A stretch of DNA of 64,000 nucleotides from Isotricha intestinalis (Eukaryota; Ciliophora; Litostomatea; Vestibuliferida; Isotrichidae). The DNA lies in NCBI GenBank assembly GCA_023807065.1, contig JAJJLU010003462.1:1-64000 (forward strand), read 5' to 3'. Shown here one piece after another: positions 60,586-64,000 of this stretch (positions are counted from its first letter, which is position 1; each line of letters opens with the position of its first letter). Under the pieces are notes generated by a model. That model worked only from the letters and a program-made list of their open reading frames with translations. It was not told where the DNA came from and searched no databases. A program made the translations under genes and the position numbers.

Positions 60586-62442
60586 TTATGAATCAATCAT
60601 TTCATCTAAAGCTATAGTAAGGTTTTTTTTAACAAAATTTAAAAATTTAATATTCAATTGAATTTGTTTAGAATTAGATAAATTATCTTTTCCTTTATTT
60701 TCTTTAACAAAACCATTTTCTTGATTTTTTCCTTTATTATTATTATATTTTTTATTATTTTCATTTTCACAAATACTAATAATTTGATCAAATGATTCAA
60801 AAAGTTTTTTACTTGTAATAATATCTTTATTAGTTATATTAACATCATTATAATATTTTATATTTTGAAGTCTATAAACTAAAAAATATTTAATTAAACC
60901 ACAATTAGCAATTTCATTATTTTTAATAGTAACATATTCTAAATTTTTAATTTCTTCTAATTTAATTAATTGATAAAAACTATATAAATTATTTTTAGAA
61001 AAAATAAGTGATTTTAAATGAGTAAATTTTTTAATGTTGTCTAAATTTTGTTTTTGAGTGACTAAATCAAAATTTAAAAATTGGATTTGAATAGTATGAG
61101 TATTATTATAAAATTCATTATAACCTAAAACTTCAAGAGCATTACCAAATAAATTTAATTGTTTATCTCTTTCAATTTCAGCATGACATAATTGCATTTT
61201 TGTTTCTTTTAATTTTTTAATATTATATCCATTAAAACCATTTTCAACAATATATCTAAATTCCATTTCCCATTCTTTTTCTATTTGAATTAATAAATTA
61301 TTTCTTTCATTTTCTCTTAAATTATCATTATTTGAATTATTCATATTTAAATTATTTCTTGTTGATTTATCCTCATAATTTGTTACTTTTAATTTTGGAT
61401 TATTATTATTATTAGTATTATTAAAATTTGTATTTGTATTATTATTTGAATTTACATTTGATATATTATTATTTTGAATATTGTTTTCACTTAAATTTTT
61501 AAATTGTCTTAATAAATTTTGATCTTTAAATTTTAAAGGCAAATTTATAAATTTTTGATATGCATCTTTTAATAATATTACTGGATTATCTTCTATATAT
61601 AATTCTTCTAATCTTCTTAATTTTTTGAATTCTAAAATAAAATCTATTTTTGATATCATATTCTTTCCTATGTTTATTTTCTTTAATTTTTCAAAATTAT
61701 TTGATAAATTAGGAATAGAAACAATTAAATTTTTTCTTAAATTTATATCTTCTAAATTTCTATTGTTCATTAATTCTAAAAATGAAGTTAATTGATTATT
61801 TGCTAAATTTAATATTCTTAGTTTTTTTAAAGAAAATAAATTTTCAATTAATTTAATTTTATTAGAATGTAAATCTAAAACTTCTAAATCACTTAAATAA
61901 TTTAAATTTCTAATTCTTGAAATTTGATTTTTTCCTAGCATTAAAGCTTTTAATTTAGGAACGGTTTGTAAATTTTCAATTTCTGAAATTTTATTTTCAT
62001 ATAAATTTAAAAACAATAAATTATTAAGAGAAATCAAATGTTCAATTTTAACAATTAAATTACTTTCTAAAGAAAGTAATTTTAAATTTTCTTCTCCTTC
62101 TAATAAAGGAATATGAGGTAAATCTTTTTTATTTAAATATAACTTTTCATTATATTTATTTCTAGTTAAAGGTTTTCTATAAATAACAATATTTTTTGGA
62201 ATTTGAGGAATTTCAACATATAATATTTCTCCTTTTCCTTCATATCTTCTTAATAAACCATATCTTAAAAAATATAAATATCTTTCATCTTTTTCTGAAT
62301 TAAATAACATATCTATCGTTTGTTTTGGAATTTTTACTGAAAAATAATCATATGGTGCTTTATGAAGAGATGATTCATTATTTAATATTAAGTTATTGTT
62401 ATTTTGCTTTGATTCGTCTTTTAAAATTGGTAATGATAACAT
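60586..62442 (-). CDS. Leucine-rich-repeat protein, LRRC49-like
   Basis: 618 residues. SDS22-type LRRs run from about 115 to 300: LKLLSLESNLIVKIEHLISL, LFLNLYENKISEIENLQTV, LKALMLGKNQISRIRNLNYL, LEVLDLHSNKIKLIENLFSL, LRILNLANNQLTSFLEL and LEDINLRKNLIVSI. After an Asn-rich linker (330-370) come WEMEFRYIVENGFNGYNIKK and a second, shorter LRR-like part with FTHLKSLIFSKNNLYSF. The PRIVIYRKP-like 'KNIVIYRKPLTRN' segment ahead of the LRRs and the layout match LRRC49, a tubulin polyglutamylase complex subunit of centrioles and cilia. It could be another ciliary LRR protein (LRRC9/DRC3-like). Confidence 0.7.
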   Translation of the reverse strand: MLSLPILKDESKQNNNNLILNNESSLHKAPYDYFSVKIPKQTIDMLFNSEKDERYLYFLRYGLLRRYEGKGEILYVEIPQIPKNIVIYRKPLTRNKYNEKLYLNKKDLPHIPLLEGEENLKLLSLESNLIVKIEHLISLNNLLFLNLYENKISEIENLQTVPKLKALMLGKNQISRIRNLNYLSDLEVLDLHSNKIKLIENLFSLKKLRILNLANNQLTSFLELMNNRNLEDINLRKNLIVSIPNLSNNFEKLKKINIGKNMISKIDFILEFKKLRRLEELYIEDNPVILLKDAYQKFINLPLKFKDQNLLRQFKNLSENNIQNNNISNVNSNNNTNTNFNNTNNNNNPKLKVTNYEDKSTRNNLNMNNSNNDNLRENERNNLLIQIEKEWEMEFRYIVENGFNGYNIKKLKETKMQLCHAEIERDKQLNLFGNALEVLGYNEFYNNTHTIQIQFLNFDLVTQKQNLDNIKKFTHLKSLIFSKNNLYSFYQLIKLEEIKNLEYVTIKNNEIANCGLIKYFLVYRLQNIKYYNDVNITNKDIITSKKLFESFDQIISICENENNKKYNNNKGKNQENGFVKENKGKDNLSNSKQIQLNIKFLNFVKKNLTIALDEMIDS

Positions 62443-63475
62443 ATTTTTTTTTTAAATTAAAATTTTTTACATAAATTTTTCAATTTTTATTTTTTTGGTT
62501 TTTTAATTTGTTTTTTCATGGAAAAAAATATTTAAAAGAATATTTATTTATTTAATGTTTTATAATATTACGATTACTGGATTTCTAATCTTTTTATTAA
62601 TTAATGTAATTGTCTAATATATAAACTTAAATTATATAAATATTGATTTTTACTTTTAATAGCATTTTCTCTAATTATAGCAAAAAAAAAGACAATAAAA
62701 AACAATATATTAAATAATATAACAAAGAAATCCAACCTCTAATAAAATATCAATTAGGAAATTATTATATCTTGATTTTTTTATATATTTCATAGTTTTC
62801 TTTATTAAAATATTATGATTTTTGATTCTTCAACATAAATTCCTAATATTTTAGGAAAATCAATAATGATTTTAAAAAACTTAAAATTAAACTTCCAATA
62901 AACAAGAATAAAAACTATATAATAACAATAAAGTAAATTTTATTTTATTATGATAATCTTTTTAAATATGAGAGTATAATAAAAAAAAATTATTATTAAA
63001 TAAGTTATAAAAACAATATCATTAATATTTAATTTTATTAAACATTCCAAGGAAAATTTAAATAAAATAACAATTATAAAACACAAATATTATAATATAT
63101 TTAAGAATATACCTTACAAAAAACAATAAAAAAGGAAAAAATGCTTTAAAAAAGATATTATTTTTTAAATAATCAACTATTAAAGTTTTTAATACAATAA
63201 AAAAACTAAATGAAAAAAATTAATATAATAAGTTAATATAAAATAATATTAAATAATATTAAATATTTTTTAATCCAAATAAAACATTTTTTTCCAATTT
63301 AAAATATAAAAAAAAATGTAAAATTAATATCATTGTGAACAAAAATATAAAAAGCAATTTTACAATATTGAATTATTTTTTCTTAAAATTTTTTTTCTAT
63401 TGTTTTATAAGATTAAAACACTTACAATAAATTTTTTTAAATTTTGATATATTTTTTATTTTAATACAATTAATT
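62443..63475. other. Intergenic region
   Basis: About 1030 bp between the start of the LRR gene and the end of the HECT fragment. I looked on the minus strand for a HECT C-lobe (STCxN-type end) and did not see one. The pieces are AT-rich and interrupted. Confidence 0.45.
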
Positions 63476-64000
63476 TTATATCATTTTATTTATAATTTGA
63501 TATAATTCATCTCCTGAAAATAAATTAATTTCTTTTTCAGGAATAAATTCATGTAATCCATTTCTTAATAATATAATTTTATCTTTATATTTTTGAATTT
63601 CATAATTAACTCTTTTATCAATATAATCTTCAACATTATTAAAAGTGACTTGAACTTTTCCTCCTTCAACAATTAATTCATTTCCATCAATTTCATAAAA
63701 TAAATTTAAGTCTTCAATATTTTCATTATGATTAATTTTAAATAATTCTTCATATAAATCATTATTTGTATATTGTAAATCATATAAATTTATTCTTTCT
63801 CCTATTGTTATTTTACATAAAAATTGAGAAAATTTATATTTTAAATTAATTTCTGGATTAATTAAAATATAAGCAAAAATAATTCCTAAAATTTTAAAAT
63901 TAATATCATTTTCAAAAGAAAAAAAAATAGATTTTCCATTAATAATAGTAAATAAATTATTATTAATCATAAAATCAAAATAATAAGGAATATAATTAAA
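63476..64000 (-). CDS. HECT-domain E3 ligase fragment lacking the C-lobe
   Basis: The frame is open at the right edge (YIPYYFDF precedes the internal MINNNLF) and stops with TAA at 63476-63478. Residues match the HECT N-lobe: FKILGIIFAYILINPEINL, FSQFLCKITIGERINLYDL, DLYEELFKIN, IEDLNLFYEIDG, VEGGKVQVTFNNVEDYIDKR, VNYEIQKYKDKIILLRNGL and HEFIPEKEINLFSGDELYQI. Normal HECT proteins continue from 'LFsxxELELLIcG' into a C-lobe with the catalytic Cys. Here the protein ends six residues later (INKMI). I see no splice donor between ELYQ and the stop. It may be a catalytically dead or truncated ligase. The N-terminus lies to the right, outside the window. Confidence 0.8.
   Translation of the reverse strand, partial: FNYIPYYFDFMINNNLFTIINGKSIFFSFENDINFKILGIIFAYILINPEINLKYKFSQFLCKITIGERINLYDLQYTNNDLYEELFKINHNENIEDLNLFYEIDGNELIVEGGKVQVTFNNVEDYIDKRVNYEIQKYKDKIILLRNGLHEFIPEKEINLFSGDELYQIINKMI

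Noticed and set aside
60281..60661. Plus-strand hydrophobic frame of 126 codons
   Set aside because: It overlaps the ends of two minus-strand genes and is Phe/Leu/Ile-rich only because it is the complement of Lys/Asn codons.
1..64000. tRNA genes
   Set aside because: I looked for GC-rich cloverleaf patches and GTTCRA-type T-loops on both strands and found none that fold convincingly; a tRNAscan run would settle it.

Overview
The window is nuclear DNA from a very AT-rich eukaryote; from counts on a few lines, G+C is mostly about 13-20%. All three standard stops end recognisable genes: TAA in most, TAG at 10194, TGA at 782 and 29551. Introns are tiny (26-46 nt), start mainly GTAA and end TAG or CAG. 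Proteins are rich in Asn, Lys and Ile with AAT-coded Asn runs. Several families are ones I associate with ciliates: a two-pass membrane family with an SxRITLYQKG start (39008-40579), a kinase with a GTPQYLSP loop and KSDVF motif, a KATNIP-like protein and EF-hand/WD40 axonemal proteins. A ciliate that kept the standard code and has extremely low G+C fits the Litostomatea, which include the rumen ciliates. That is inference; other flagellated AT-rich protists or anaerobic fungi are not excluded.

Layout. 1-5.5 kb: a partial chromo-shadow-like gene, a small spliced gene, a long Asn-rich protein and a KATNIP-like basal-body protein, all on +. 6-9 kb: an Asn/Lys-rich protein with a C-terminal di-cysteine and a spliced multi-pass Yip1-like protein, both on -. 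9-9.9 kb: a decayed, relatively GC-rich tract. 9.9-31.7 kb is dense: a small membrane protein, a Mei2-type RRM protein, a CFAP337-like EF-hand/WD40 protein, Vps45, Sec24, coiled-coil proteins, CAF-1 p60 (CHAF1B), a Rab, a coiled-coil/SPRY protein and a kinase-Kelch fusion. 31.9-38 kb: a cluster of small intron-containing genes (a four-exon unknown, an ankyrin-like protein, a Tho1/SARNP-like protein, five-exon Rab7, a Tyr/Asn-rich protein, a tail-anchored TPR protein). 38.4-39 kb: a pseudogene. 39-46 kb: the two-pass membrane protein, a coiled-coil protein, spliced ARPC5 (Arp2/3), a large Asn-rich protein and a small CaaX protein. 46.8-47.8 kb: a clear pseudogene. 48-62.4 kb: four poorly known proteins, an RGRP-hook protein, MOB4/phocein, a spliced ankyrin protein, a divergent GTPase, an unknown protein and an LRRC49-like protein. 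The right edge holds a HECT N-lobe that stops before the catalytic C-lobe.

Themes. Membrane traffic (Vps45, Sec24, Rab, Rab7, Yip1-like) and cilium/cytoskeleton (KATNIP-like, CFAP337-like, LRRC49-like, ARPC5) account for most recognisable genes. There is no sign of operons; neighbours look functionally unrelated, as expected for an ordinary eukaryotic chromosome. Nine spliced genes were rebuilt by reading across introns, which corrects the start, end or length of genes that a plain ORF scan truncates or misses (Rab7, ARPC5, the Yip1-like protein, the ankyrin proteins, the TPR protein and others). The most interesting leads are two proteins sharing an N-terminal module, the C-lobe-less HECT gene, the GTPase with an altered switch II, and three decaying coding relics. 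I found no tRNA, rRNA, CRISPR array or intact transposon.
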